Part shown: positions 34,347-42,570 of the stretch, one piece after another
Layout of the letters: every line of letters begins with the position of its first letter
Numbering within the stretch: the stretch's first letter is position 1
Assembly: GCA_018713165.1 (NCBI GenBank)
Contig: DVFR01000030.1
Coordinates: 1 to 59,956, forward strand
Length of the DNA stretch: 59,956 bases
Reading direction: 5' to 3'
Origin: Candidatus Coproplasma stercoravium
GTDB lineage: Bacteria > Bacillota > Clostridia > Christensenellales > Borkfalkiaceae
The notes under the pieces: generated by a model
Database searches by the model: none
Told to the model about the DNA's origin: nothing
Seen by the model: only the letters and a program-made list of their open reading frames with translations
Made by a program: the position numbers and the translations under genes

Positions 34347-35879
34347 ATGCAGCGCGAAAGAGTTCTGGTACTCGACTTCGGCGGTCAGTACAATCAGCTT
34401 ATTGCAAGGCGCGTGCGCGAGCAGAACGTTTACTGCGACCTCGTGCCGTGCGACATGACTATACAAAAAATAAAGGAATACGCCCCCATAGGCATTATTT
34501 TCACGGGCGGGCCCAACAGCGTTTACGATAAAGACAGTCCCAAGGTCGATAAAGAAATTTTCGACCTCGGCATACCCGTCCTCGGCATCTGCTACGGCTG
34601 CCAGCTCACGGCATATACGCTGGGCGGCGTGGTGGAGCGCGCGTCGACTTCTGAATACGGCAAGGCGGAGGTCTACACAAAAACAAGCCCTTTAACCGAG
34701 GGCGTGCCCGAAACTTCCGTATGCTGGATGAGCCATACCGACAGAATAACAAAGCTCCCCGCGGGCTTTAATATGATTGCCCATTCCGATAACTGCCCCT
34801 ATGCGGCTTTCGGAAGCGAAGAGCGCAAAATCTACGGCGTTCAGTTCCACCCCGAAGTGCAGCACACCGAATACGGCACTCAGATGCTCCGCAACTTCTT
34901 ATACAACGTATGCGGCGCGCACGGTGATTGGACTATGTCGGGCTTCGTTGCCGAAAAGGTTAAGGAGCTCAAAGAAAAGATAGGCGATAAAAAGGTGCTC
35001 TGCGCCATGTCGGGCGGCGTTGATTCCGCCGTTGCGGCAACGCTCATTCATAAGGCGGTGGGGGATAAGCTCACCTGCGTTTTCGTCGACCACGGGCTTT
35101 TAAGAAAGTACGAGGCCGACGAGGTTATGAGCGTGTTCAAAGACGGCCTCGGCATGAACCTGATAAAGGTTGACGACGGCAAGATATTCCTCGAAAAATT
35201 GAAGGGCGTTTCCGACCCCGAAACAAAGCGCAAGATAATAGGCGAGCAGTTCATCCGCTCGTTTGAGAAGATATCCAAAGAGATTGGCGCGGTCGACTAT
35301 CTCGTCCAGGGTACAATTTATCCCGACGTTATAGAGAGCGGCAAGGGCAAATCTGCCGTTATAAAGAGCCACCACAACGTCGGAGGCCTTCCTTCGGTTG
35401 TCGACTTCAAGGAAATTATCGAGCCTCTCCGCGACCTCTTTAAAGACGAGGTCAGAAAGGTGGGCTTCGAGCTCGGACTTCCCAAAAACGTGGTAATGCG
35501 CCAGCCCTTCCCCGGCCCCGGACTTGCCATAAGAATCATGGGCGAGGTGACGGAAGAAAAGCTCGAAACTCTGCGCGATTCCGACTATATTCTGCGCGAA
35601 GAGATAGCAAAGGCGGGACTTGACGATAAAATCTGGCAATATTTCACCGTAATCACCAACAGCAAAACGGTTGGCGTGCAGGGTGACTTCCGCACGTACG
35701 AAAACGTAATCGCCATCCGCGCCGTGACCTCCGTCGATGCAATGACGGCAGACTGGGCGCGCATCCCTTATGACGTGCTGGAGATAATCTCCAACCGTAT
35801 AGTAAACGAAGTCCGCCACGCCAACAGGATAGTTTATGATATAACCTCCAAACCTCCTGCAACGATAGAGTGGGAGTAA
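34347..35879 (+). CDS. guaA: GMP synthase (glutamine-hydrolysing)
   Basis: 510 residues. Class I glutamine amidotransferase domain with GICYGCQL (Cys near 82) and [13 protein letters not shown] pyrophosphatase P-loop [12 protein letters not shown] near residue 221; C-terminal dimerisation domain with [14 protein letters not shown] and the [17 protein letters not shown] end. Turns XMP into GMP. Its stop is followed after 4 nt by copy B of the structured repeat. Confidence 0.98.
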   Translation: MQRERVLVLDFGGQYNQLIARRVREQNVYCDLVPCDMTIQKIKEYAPIGIIFTGGPNSVYDKDSPKVDKEIFDLGIPVLGICYGCQLTAYTLGGVVERASTSEYGKAEVYTKTSPLTEGVPETSVCWMSHTDRITKLPAGFNMIAHSDNCPYAAFGSEERKIYGVQFHPEVQHTEYGTQMLRNFLYNVCGAHGDWTMSGFVAEKVKELKEKIGDKKVLCAMSGGVDSAVAATLIHKAVGDKLTCVFVDHGLLRKYEADEVMSVFKDGLGMNLIKVDDGKIFLEKLKGVSDPETKRKIIGEQFIRSFEKISKEIGAVDYLVQGTIYPDVIESGKGKSAVIKSHHNVGGLPSVVDFKEIIEPLRDLFKDEVRKVGFELGLPKNVVMRQPFPGPGLAIRIMGEVTEEKLETLRDSDYILREEIAKAGLDDKIWQYFTVITNSKTVGVQGDFRTYENVIAIRAVTSVDAMTADWARIPYDVLEIISNRIVNEVRHANRIVYDITSKPPATIEWE

Positions 35880-35883
35880 AGTA

Positions 35884-36057
35884 GTTCACAAAAATTTTAG
35901 CTCTGGCCGAGAGCTAAATTTTTCGTGAGTTTGAGGGGCCAGCCCCTCTTTGCGCAATCTTAAGTGCCCACAAAGAGTATGATTGCGCAAATTCACCCTT
36001 GGTGAGCCCGCTTTCGCGGCAAATTGGGTCGCGCTGGCGCAGGGAAACCCTGCTTGC
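35884..36057 (+). ncRNA. Candidate structured RNA element, copy B
   Basis: Same architecture as copy A at 1396-1568. Hairpin 1: GTTCAC-AAAAAT outer strand, GC stem TAGCTC/GAGCTA around TGGCCGA, then ATTTTTCGTGAG. Hairpin 2: GAGGGGC/GCCCCTC. Hairpin 3: 11-bp stem 35949-35959 with 35981-35991, loop starting TTAAGTGCCCAC. Hairpin 4: TCACC-CTT-GGTGA. Hairpin 5: CCGC-TTTC-GCGG. Hairpin 6: GCGC-TG-GCGC. Then AGGGAAACCCTGCTTGC. Compared with copy A the stems differ by paired substitutions (e.g. T-A to C-G in hairpins 4 and 5) while loops and linkers are kept. It starts 4 nt after the guaA stop and may also be its terminator. Confidence 0.55.
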
Positions 36058-36142
36058 GCAATATTATTATGTAGAATTCTGCGTCGCAATACTGTGTTGC
36101 GACCCGTGTCGGTCTTGTGCGTGTCAACTATTTAAACTTACT

Positions 36143-36601
36143 ATGTGTTTTATTTGCGATAGGATAAAAAAAATTAAAGACGGAACTAATCCTTATTTCG
36201 TTAAAGAGTTGACGACTGGCTACGTCGTTATAGGCGACAATCAACATTTTAGGGGTTATACGCTGTTTCTTTGCAAAGTTCATAAGACCGAAGTGTTTTA
36301 TTTGGACTATTCTACGAAAATGAAATTTTTGGAGGAAATGTCGGTCGTAGCCGAAGCAGTTTCTAATGCCTTCGGCGCAAATAAAATGAATTATGAACTG
36401 TTAGGCAACGGCGATACGCATCTTCACTGGCATTTGTTTCCGAGGAAAGACGGCGATATGGGAAACTACGGAAATAACGGTAAAGGGCCCGTCTGGTGGT
36501 ACCCGAAGGATCAAATGTATAGCGACGATAACCGCCCTTCTCAGGAAGAGTTATCTGTAATGAAGAGCAAATTACTGTGTGAATTGGAAAAATTGTTGTG
36601 A
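36143..36601 (+). CDS. HIT family nucleotide-binding protein
   Basis: 152 residues from the ATG at 36143; upstream in-frame starts would run through the structured repeat and are rejected. MCFICDRIKKI at the N-terminus and the histidine triad HLHWHLFPR near residue 95 identify the HIT (nucleotidyl hydrolase/transferase) fold; WWYPKDQMYSDD follows. The DNA is visibly AT-richer than guaA and uses other codons, which suggests a different origin. It overlaps the next gene by 4 nt (GTGA). Confidence 0.85.
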   Translation: MCFICDRIKKIKDGTNPYFVKELTTGYVVIGDNQHFRGYTLFLCKVHKTEVFYLDYSTKMKFLEEMSVVAEAVSNAFGANKMNYELLGNGDTHLHWHLFPRKDGDMGNYGNNGKGPVWWYPKDQMYSDDNRPSQEELSVMKSKLLCELEKLL

Positions 36602-37044
36602 AAATGACAGCCAAACAGATGTGGGAGGGGTACCTCTCGGAAAGTAAAATTGCAGATTGCGGGTACGAGGCGTGGGAGTTCGGCGCCTCACCTGACGAGC
36701 TTGCCGCTCTCGTAAAGAGCGGTATAAAGACGGCAACTTCCTCGGCATATGACTTGTATGCAAAGGATAGCGAACCTTTGCCGAAGGTCGGCGAATACAG
36801 CGTGATACTATCTTCAAGTGGCGAGGCAGTCTGTATTATTAAGACAATCAAAGTCGAAGTTTTGAAATACTGCGACGTCACCGAAGATTTTGCCTTTAAA
36901 GAGGGCGAGGGCGACAGAACGCTCGCCTATTGGAGGCATGTGCACGAAGATTTCTTTAAAAAAGAACTCCGTGCCGAAGGGCTTGAATTTTCGCCTGAAA
37001 TGAAGGTGGTCTGCGAGCAGTTTGAACTTGTCTTTCCAAAATAA
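36598..37044 (+). CDS. ASCH domain protein
   Basis: 148 residues. ASCH (PUA-like) signature: FGASPDELAALVKSGIKTATSSAYDLYAKDSEPLPKVGEYSVIL then CIIKTIKVEVLKYCDVTEDFAFKEGEGDRTLAYWRHVHEDFF. These domains bind RNA or act as small amidohydrolases (YqfB type). The GTG at 36598 overlaps the HIT gene stop; an ATG two codons later is equally possible. Confidence 0.85.
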   Translation: MKMTAKQMWEGYLSESKIADCGYEAWEFGASPDELAALVKSGIKTATSSAYDLYAKDSEPLPKVGEYSVILSSSGEAVCIIKTIKVEVLKYCDVTEDFAFKEGEGDRTLAYWRHVHEDFFKKELRAEGLEFSPEMKVVCEQFELVFPK

Positions 37045-37065
37045 TAAAATAATGTAAAAATGCAG

Positions 37066-37090
37066 AGCGCCGCCCGTGCGGGCGGCGCTT
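37066..37090 (+). terminator. Hairpin after the ASCH gene
   Basis: AGCGCCGCCCG-TG-CGGGCGGCGCT followed by TAAAAT; very strong stem but no proper T-tract. Confidence 0.55.
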
Positions 37091-37109
37091 AAAATAAACA
37101 GGTAATAAC

Positions 37110-37664
37110 ATGATAACAGAGGAAATTAATTTTACTTTAAAAGACGGCCGCCGGGCGGTACTCCGCAATCCCAAAGAGGAAGAGGCCGAAGAACTGCTCG
37201 ACTATTTCCGCACAGCAGTCGGCGAAACAGATTTTTTATTAATGTGCCCGCAGGACTGTGAAAATTACACAGCGGAGAGCGAAAGGGCGTTTATCCGCGG
37301 AATGAATTGTTCCGATAACGTAATCATGTTAACGTGTTTTGTCGGTAAAGAGGTTGCGGGCAACTGTCAGCTCACTTTTAAAACCAACGTAAAGGAGCGC
37401 CACAGGGCAACGATAGACCTTGCCATTTTACGCAAATTCTGGAACCTCGGCATCGGCTCTGCCATGTTTGAAAATTTAATCTCGCTTGCCCTCCGCAACG
37501 AAGATATTTTACAGTTAGAACTTGACTTTCTCGAAGGTAACGTGCGCGCCCGTGCGCTCTACGAAAAATTCGGTTTCAGAATTACGGGAGTAAAGCCTAA
37601 TGCGATACGGCTGAATGACGGGAAATTATATAATATCTATTCGATGGTTAAAAAATTAAGGTAA
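37110..37664 (+). CDS. GNAT family N-acetyltransferase, tandem copy 1
   Basis: 184 residues. Acetyl-CoA motif: RHRATIDLAILRKFWNLGIGSAMFENLISLALRNEDI, then LDFLEGNVRARALYEKFGFRITG, as in RimJ/RimL-like enzymes. The next gene is a clear paralogue: IN FTLKDGR, ALLCKFWNNGIGSKMF, IEGNSRARALYEKFGFR and the VKKL end align without large gaps, so a tandem duplication made the pair. Confidence 0.85.
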   Translation: MITEEINFTLKDGRRAVLRNPKEEEAEELLDYFRTAVGETDFLLMCPQDCENYTAESERAFIRGMNCSDNVIMLTCFVGKEVAGNCQLTFKTNVKERHRATIDLAILRKFWNLGIGSAMFENLISLALRNEDILQLELDFLEGNVRARALYEKFGFRITGVKPNAIRLNDGKLYNIYSMVKKLR

Positions 37665-37668
37665 GCAA

Positions 37669-38220
37669 GTGATTGTAGATGATATAAATTTTACTTTAAA
37701 AGACGGCAGAGCGGCAACCTTGCGCAGTCCGCGCGAAGAGGATATTGACAATATTATTGATTTTTTGATAAAATCGGCAGGCGAAACTGACTACCTTTTA
37801 CGCTATCCTGAAGAATATGAAAATATAACTCATGATGCGGAAAAGAATTTTTTAGACCGTATAAATTCGTCTGAAAATGATGCAATGATAGTATGTTCAG
37901 TAGAAGGTCAAATAGCAGGAAGTTGTCAGATAACATTTTTTCAGGGTAAAAAAAGCCTTCATAGGACTAGAGTTGCAATTGCGCTTTTATGTAAATTCTG
38001 GAACAACGGCATAGGCTCAAAAATGTTCTCCGAGCTCATCCGCATAGCGGAAAGCAGAGCGGGAGTGGAACAGATAGAGCTTGAGTATATCGAGGGCAAT
38101 TCCCGCGCAAGGGCGCTCTACGAAAAGTTTGGGTTCCGCATTGTCGGCGTTCATCCAGACGCAATAAAGCTCAAAGATGGCACTCATCTGAATGAATATC
38201 TGATGATTAAAAAATTATGA
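37669..38220 (+). CDS. GNAT family N-acetyltransferase, tandem copy 2
   Basis: 183 residues, GTG start 4 nt after copy 1. Motifs VAIALLCKFWNNGIGSKMFSELIRIAES and YIEGNSRARALYEKFGFRIVGVHPDAIKLKDG. Base composition changes inside the gene: bases up to about 37990 are clearly AT-rich, the remainder is as GC-rich as the genome, which fits a mosaic made by recombination between paralogues. Substrate unknown. Confidence 0.84.
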   Translation: MIVDDINFTLKDGRAATLRSPREEDIDNIIDFLIKSAGETDYLLRYPEEYENITHDAEKNFLDRINSSENDAMIVCSVEGQIAGSCQITFFQGKKSLHRTRVAIALLCKFWNNGIGSKMFSELIRIAESRAGVEQIELEYIEGNSRARALYEKFGFRIVGVHPDAIKLKDGTHLNEYLMIKKL

Positions 38221-38230
38221 GGAAAGATAA

Positions 38231-38650
38231 ATGGAATACAGAGTATTTTTTGATAAAATAATCGCCCGCATTGACAGGGGCGAGGAAATCTGCGAACAGC
38301 TCAAAGTCATCTGCGAAAAGGAGGGCGTGACGCTTGCCTCCGTTTCGGCGATAGGCGCGGTGGGCGACTTCACCGTCGGCGTGTTCAACCCGCACACAAA
38401 GGAGTATAAGGCCAACACCTTTACGGGCGACTACGAAATTGTCTCTCTCCTCGGCAACGTAACCGAGCTGAATGGTAAATTTTATTCGCACCTGCACATG
38501 AGTGCAGGCGACGAAGAGGGTAAAGTTTTCGGCGGTCATTTAAACAGAGCCGTCGTTTCCGCCACCTGCGAAATGGTGATAGAGGTTATGGACGGCAGGG
38601 TAGACAGAAAGTTCTCCGACGAGATAGGACTCAACCTTCTTGAATTTTAA
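38231..38650 (+). CDS. PPC (DUF296) domain protein
   Basis: 139 residues, one whole PPC/DUF296 domain: YRVFFDKIIARIDRGEEICEQLKVICEKEGVTLASVSAIGAVGDFTVGVFNP, then YSHLHMSAGDEEGKVFGGHLNRAVVSATCEMVI with the metal-binding HLHM..GD...GGHL pattern. Bacterial members form trimers and are often called DNA-binding by analogy with plant AT-hook proteins; the true role is unknown. It follows the GNAT pair by 10 nt. Confidence 0.88.
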   Translation: MEYRVFFDKIIARIDRGEEICEQLKVICEKEGVTLASVSAIGAVGDFTVGVFNPHTKEYKANTFTGDYEIVSLLGNVTELNGKFYSHLHMSAGDEEGKVFGGHLNRAVVSATCEMVIEVMDGRVDRKFSDEIGLNLLEF

Positions 38651-38656
38651 TTTGGT

Positions 38657-38696
38657 GTCATTTCGACCAAGGGCGTAGCCAGCGCGGAGAAATCTC
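38657..38696. repeat. GTCATTTCGAC dispersed repeat, second copy
   Basis: GTCATTTCGACCAAGGGCG...GCGCGGAGAAATCTC; matches the repeat at 2135-2179 in its two conserved boxes, with an altered middle. Confidence 0.5.
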
Positions 38697-38711
38697 ATAA
38701 AAAACCGCGCC

Positions 38712-39587
38712 TTGATAACTTTAAATAATATGGTAGATATCGAACAGCTTTTAAACAGCCTTAATTTCCGCCCGATAGGCGAACAGAACGGAATAATCAA
38801 ACGCGTAAAGGGCGTCATTTCAAACACAAAGCCCAATCCGCAAAAACTCTTTGTGGCGGAGGGGATATGGCTCGCTTCCATGTGCCTCAGATTCGGCACG
38901 CATATCGAGTGCCTCATCGTCTGCCCCGAGCACGTGCGCACGCCCGAGGTTGCCGAACTTATAAAAAATCTCTCCGCAAAAACGCCCGACAGGTTTTCGG
39001 TTTCGGCCAAAACATACGAAAAGATTTCCGAAAAAGGTCAGCCCGACGGGATTATGGCGCTGGCCGCACTGCCGCAGTGGGACATAGCAAAATTCAACCC
39101 GCCCGAAAAATCGGTGATACTTGTGATAGACGGCGTTGAAATCCCGGGCAATGCGGGGACGATGCTGCGCATGGCCGACGGGGCAGGTGCCGACGCGGTA
39201 TTTTTCTGCAACCGCAAGGTGCGCATGACTCACCCCAAGCTTATAAAGGCGAGCCAGGGCGCAATACTCACCGTGCCGACTTTTGAATTTTCCTCGGTAG
39301 ACGAGTGCTACGGCTGGCTGTCATCGCACGGCTTTACCGTATATCTTGCCGATACCCGCGCGCCGCATTTTCACTACGACGAGCCTTTCGGCAAAAACAC
39401 CGCAATAGTCGTCGGCAGCGAGCGCTACGGAATCGCGCGGGAGTGGTACGAAAAGGAGTACAGCATGATAGCCATTCCCATGCTCGGCAAATGCGACAGC
39501 TTAAACGTTGGCGTGGCAGCGACGGTGCTCACATACGAAGCGTGCATTAAGAATAAACTCAAGGGCAGACATAAGGATAATACATAG
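38712..39587 (+). CDS. TrmH/SpoU family RNA 2'-O-methyltransferase
   Basis: 291 residues from a TTG (an ATG six codons later at 38730 is an alternative). An N-terminal substrate-binding domain (about 40-110) precedes the SPOUT fold with its three motifs: DGVEIPGNAGTMLRMADGAGAD, TAIVVGSERYGIAREW and IPMLGKCDSLNVGVAATVLTYEA, the knot that binds S-adenosylmethionine. Target (tRNA or 23S rRNA ribose) cannot be read. No ribosome binding site before either start. Confidence 0.9.
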   Translation: MITLNNMVDIEQLLNSLNFRPIGEQNGIIKRVKGVISNTKPNPQKLFVAEGIWLASMCLRFGTHIECLIVCPEHVRTPEVAELIKNLSAKTPDRFSVSAKTYEKISEKGQPDGIMALAALPQWDIAKFNPPEKSVILVIDGVEIPGNAGTMLRMADGAGADAVFFCNRKVRMTHPKLIKASQGAILTVPTFEFSSVDECYGWLSSHGFTVYLADTRAPHFHYDEPFGKNTAIVVGSERYGIAREWYEKEYSMIAIPMLGKCDSLNVGVAATVLTYEACIKNKLKGRHKDNT

Positions 39588-39684
39588 TTTTATGTGCTGT
39601 ATAATTCCACGATATTTCAATATTGCTTAATTTTATTTGCATAATTTATTAATATTGCAAAGTTATATTTATGTTTTTACTTTT

Positions 39685-39730
39685 AGCGGCGGAGCGCCCT
39701 CTTCACATTCGGGCGCTCCGCCGCTTTTTT
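39685..39730 (+). terminator. Terminator after the SpoU methylase
   Basis: GCGGCGGAGCGCCC/GGGCGCTCCGCCGC, 14-bp perfect stem, then TTTTTT. Confidence 0.92.
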
Positions 39731-39786
39731 CTGCGCATAAAGCTTATGCGTATATTTTTGTCCGCCGTAGTAAATAAAATCGGGTA

Positions 39787-39815
39787 TTGATTTTTTTTAA
39801 AAGGCGTGTTATAAT
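39787..39815 (+). promoter_or_regulatory. Promoter of the HelD-like gene
   Basis: TTGATT at 39787-39792, 17-nt spacer, TATAAT at 39810-39815. Confidence 0.7.
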
Positions 39816-39859
39816 AAAATATCGAAACTTTGCGCGGCGCGCAAACAAACGGGACAGGC

Positions 39860-42232
39860 ATGATTGACATTAAAAAAATAAAAAGGATAATAGACCCGCA
39901 TAAAGAACCCGACAAGCAATTTTTTCTGGACTTGCTCGACGCCGATAAGCAGGAAAATTATGAGCGCGAACACATAAACGCGGTCATGGTCATGCTGCGC
40001 CTTATTTACATCAATAAGTTAAAATCGGCAATTCAGGACGCCCGCGACGAAATTGCGCGCATTTCCGCCGACCCCGACTACAACGCCGAGAGCTACAAAA
40101 AAGTTATGTCGCTCAAAGCGGAGATTTCAAAGCGCAGGGCAGAGATTGAAACTTACAAACCCTTTTTCGACGAGCCTTACTTTGCCCGCATGGACGTTGT
40201 GGACGACAAGGACGGCTACAACAGCTACTATATCGGCAAGCACGGCGACGAGGGGCTTGAAATCGTCGACTGGCGCGCGCCGCTTGCAAGGCGGTATTAC
40301 CAGAAGAGCCGCGTATCCTTTACCATAAACGAATACAACTATAAGCTCATTCTCCGCCGCGCCCTCCGCACGAAGAGCGGCAAAGTCGTCGATATGCAGA
40401 ACGAATATCTCTCCGTAAAGGACTACCTTTCCAGGGAGGAGATAGGCGGCAGGGACGAGGAGATTATTTTCGACCCGTTCCTGCGCGAGATTATAAAGAG
40501 CCGCAAGGAAAAGAGCGGCATAACCGACATAATCGATACCATTCAGGAGCGGCAGTACGAAATTATCACCCTGCCCGAGGACAGCAGGTTCGTCGTTCAG
40601 GGCATAGCGGGCAGCGGCAAAACGATGATAATGCTGCACAGGCTCTCCTATATAATGTACAACAACGAGGGCGTAAAGCCGCGCGACGTGCTCGTGCTCA
40701 CGCCGTCCGATTCCTTCAATTCGTTCATCGACGAACTTTCGACGGTGCTCGAACTCGAAAAAGTAAAAACGTGCACGGTTGAAAAGTATTTTTTAACCCT
40801 CCTTGCGGGGCAGGGCATAAACGTCGAAAGCAAAATCGACCGCACCGAGCGCCCGCCCGAAAGTTACCTTGCCTATATCTATTCGAAGAACTTTATCGCC
40901 GACGTAGATAAAAAGCTGGCAAAGATATACGACGGCGTGCACGGAATGTTCTCCTCGCCCGAGTGTGCAGAGATGGCGGGGGAGGTGCTCTCGCGCTGCA
41001 TAAGGCAGACGGAGCTGTACGAAAAGATAAAAAACGCGGGGCTGCGCGTCCGCCGCTGCGTGCTCGGCGAAATAAAGGAAAAGGCGGAGGGCGGCTTATA
41101 CTACACCAAGCCCTTCCGCAAACTCTTCAACGGCGTCGCCGACGTTTCAGACTTTTTAAGTTTAAGCAAAACCGACGCGCGCATGGACGGGTACGACTTC
41201 TTCTACCGCCAGTTGCTCTCGTTCTATAAGGCGCTCAGGCACATACGCCGCCACAGCGAAAAAATCTGCGCCGACGCCGTCTCCGACCTTACCAATCTCG
41301 ATTCTGTGGTCGACAGGGAGATAGCCGACCTCATGCGGTACAGAATGAACGTCGGCGGCAGCGAAGTTTTAACGTACGCCGAGCGCATCGAAAAGCGCAG
41401 GGCGCTTAAAAGGGAGATAGAGGCGAACATCGGCTACGTGCGCGAGATAGGCGACCTCTTTTCCTCGGCCTGCGATTTTGCCGACGTCCTGCACGGCGAG
41501 AGCAACCTCGTCGCGATAGGCAAGTGCGAAAACGGGGTAGACGTTGCCCGCTTCTTCTTCGGCGAAACTGTAAAAAAATCGCGCCGCAAATTCGGCGTGC
41601 ACGCAGGCAAAATGTACCCCTCCGACATCTACGCCCTGTGCCTTCTTTTATGCAGGCTGGGCTACGACCTCACGCCCAAACATTCCTTTATCTTCATCGA
41701 CGAGGGGCAGGACATTTCCGAAGGGGAGTACTACGTTTTAAATTACGTTAACAGCCGTGCGCGCTTCAACGTGTTCGGCGACCTCAAACAGAACATAACC
41801 CCCTACCGCGGCGTATCCGACTGGGCGGCGGTAGAGCCCGATATATACACTCTCAACCAGAACTACCGCAACACCAACCAGATAGTCGACTTCGTGTCGA
41901 AGGAGCTTAAAATAGACATGCAGTCGATAGGTTGCGACGGGTCGGAAATAGTAACTTTGCAGCCGCGCAAGGTCACGGGCTGGCTTACGCAGTTCAAGGG
42001 ACTCAAAGCGGTGATAACCTCGGAGGCGCGCCTTTCGGAGTTTTCGCGCAAGAATTATAATATAATCCGCGAAACGGGAAATATTTCAAAAACGCGCATA
42101 AATCTCATGACCGTTTACGAGAGCAAGGGGCTTGAATTTACCGCAGTCGCCGTCGCCGACGCCGATATGTCCGACAACGAAAAATATATCGCCTACACCA
42201 GGGCGCTGAAGGAACTCGCGGTGGTGCGCTGA
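39860..42232 (+). CDS. HelD-like superfamily 1 helicase (RNA polymerase recycling type)
   Basis: 790 residues from the ATG at 39860. N-terminal helical arm (about 1-110) and the HelD-type YIGKHGDEGLEIVDWRAPLARRYY segment, then helicase domain 1A with GIAGSGKTMIML near 248. Later motifs: FIFIDEGQDISEGEYYVL, VFGDLKQNITPYRGV, LNQNYRNTNQIVDFV and YESKGLEFTAVAV. Length, arm and motif layout match HelD, which pulls stalled RNA polymerase off DNA. The end (VADADMSDNEKYIAYTRALKELAVV) contains motif VI. Next gene is another SF1 helicase. Confidence 0.85.
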   Translation: MIDIKKIKRIIDPHKEPDKQFFLDLLDADKQENYEREHINAVMVMLRLIYINKLKSAIQDARDEIARISADPDYNAESYKKVMSLKAEISKRRAEIETYKPFFDEPYFARMDVVDDKDGYNSYYIGKHGDEGLEIVDWRAPLARRYYQKSRVSFTINEYNYKLILRRALRTKSGKVVDMQNEYLSVKDYLSREEIGGRDEEIIFDPFLREIIKSRKEKSGITDIIDTIQERQYEIITLPEDSRFVVQGIAGSGKTMIMLHRLSYIMYNNEGVKPRDVLVLTPSDSFNSFIDELSTVLELEKVKTCTVEKYFLTLLAGQGINVESKIDRTERPPESYLAYIYSKNFIADVDKKLAKIYDGVHGMFSSPECAEMAGEVLSRCIRQTELYEKIKNAGLRVRRCVLGEIKEKAEGGLYYTKPFRKLFNGVADVSDFLSLSKTDARMDGYDFFYRQLLSFYKALRHIRRHSEKICADAVSDLTNLDSVVDREIADLMRYRMNVGGSEVLTYAERIEKRRALKREIEANIGYVREIGDLFSSACDFADVLHGESNLVAIGKCENGVDVARFFFGETVKKSRRKFGVHAGKMYPSDIYALCLLLCRLGYDLTPKHSFIFIDEGQDISEGEYYVLNYVNSRARFNVFGDLKQNITPYRGVSDWAAVEPDIYTLNQNYRNTNQIVDFVSKELKIDMQSIGCDGSEIVTLQPRKVTGWLTQFKGLKAVITSEARLSEFSRKNYNIIRETGNISKTRINLMTVYESKGLEFTAVAVADADMSDNEKYIAYTRALKELAVVR

Positions 42233-42296
42233 GCTCATTCGTTGCGGCATATGTGCCGTCCGACGCATTTAAAGAACTTTTTCAAGCAGAACCGTA

Positions 42297-42330
42297 AAAT
42301 AAAGCGCCGCCTTTGCGGCGCTTTATTTTA
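42297..42330. terminator. Bidirectional terminator between the helicase genes
   Basis: AAATAAAGCGCCGC-CTTT-GCGGCGCTTTATTTT, a long perfect stem. The rest of the 338-nt gap 42233-42570 is AT-rich and holds only the next promoter. Confidence 0.85.
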
Positions 42331-42509
42331 TATTTAAAAAATACTGTCAATAAATAATAAAAAATTGAATTTTTTATGCGGCAAAAAAATATTTATATTT
42401 TCATCGGTTTTGCCGCAAAGCGTGCAAACGCGGCAAAATCGCCGAAAAAACAATTTTTTGCGCTGAATAAATTATTTTTTGCATGGCGCGAATTTTTTGG
42501 CGCATACCC

Positions 42510-42538
42510 TTGCCCGCAGCCTTTAAATGTAGTATAAT
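42510..42538 (+). promoter_or_regulatory. Promoter of the large helicase gene
   Basis: TTGCCC at 42510-42515, 17-nt spacer, TATAAT at 42533-42538; AAGGAAAT-type sites precede the ATG at 42571. Confidence 0.65.
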
Positions 42539-42570
42539 AAAGAGGAAATAAAAGGAAATGAAGGAAGTTT

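Noticed and set aside
39830-39859. Earlier TTG start for the HelD-like gene
   Set aside because: It adds ten residues of no similarity and begins within 15 nt of the -10 box; the ATG at 39860 fits the family start.
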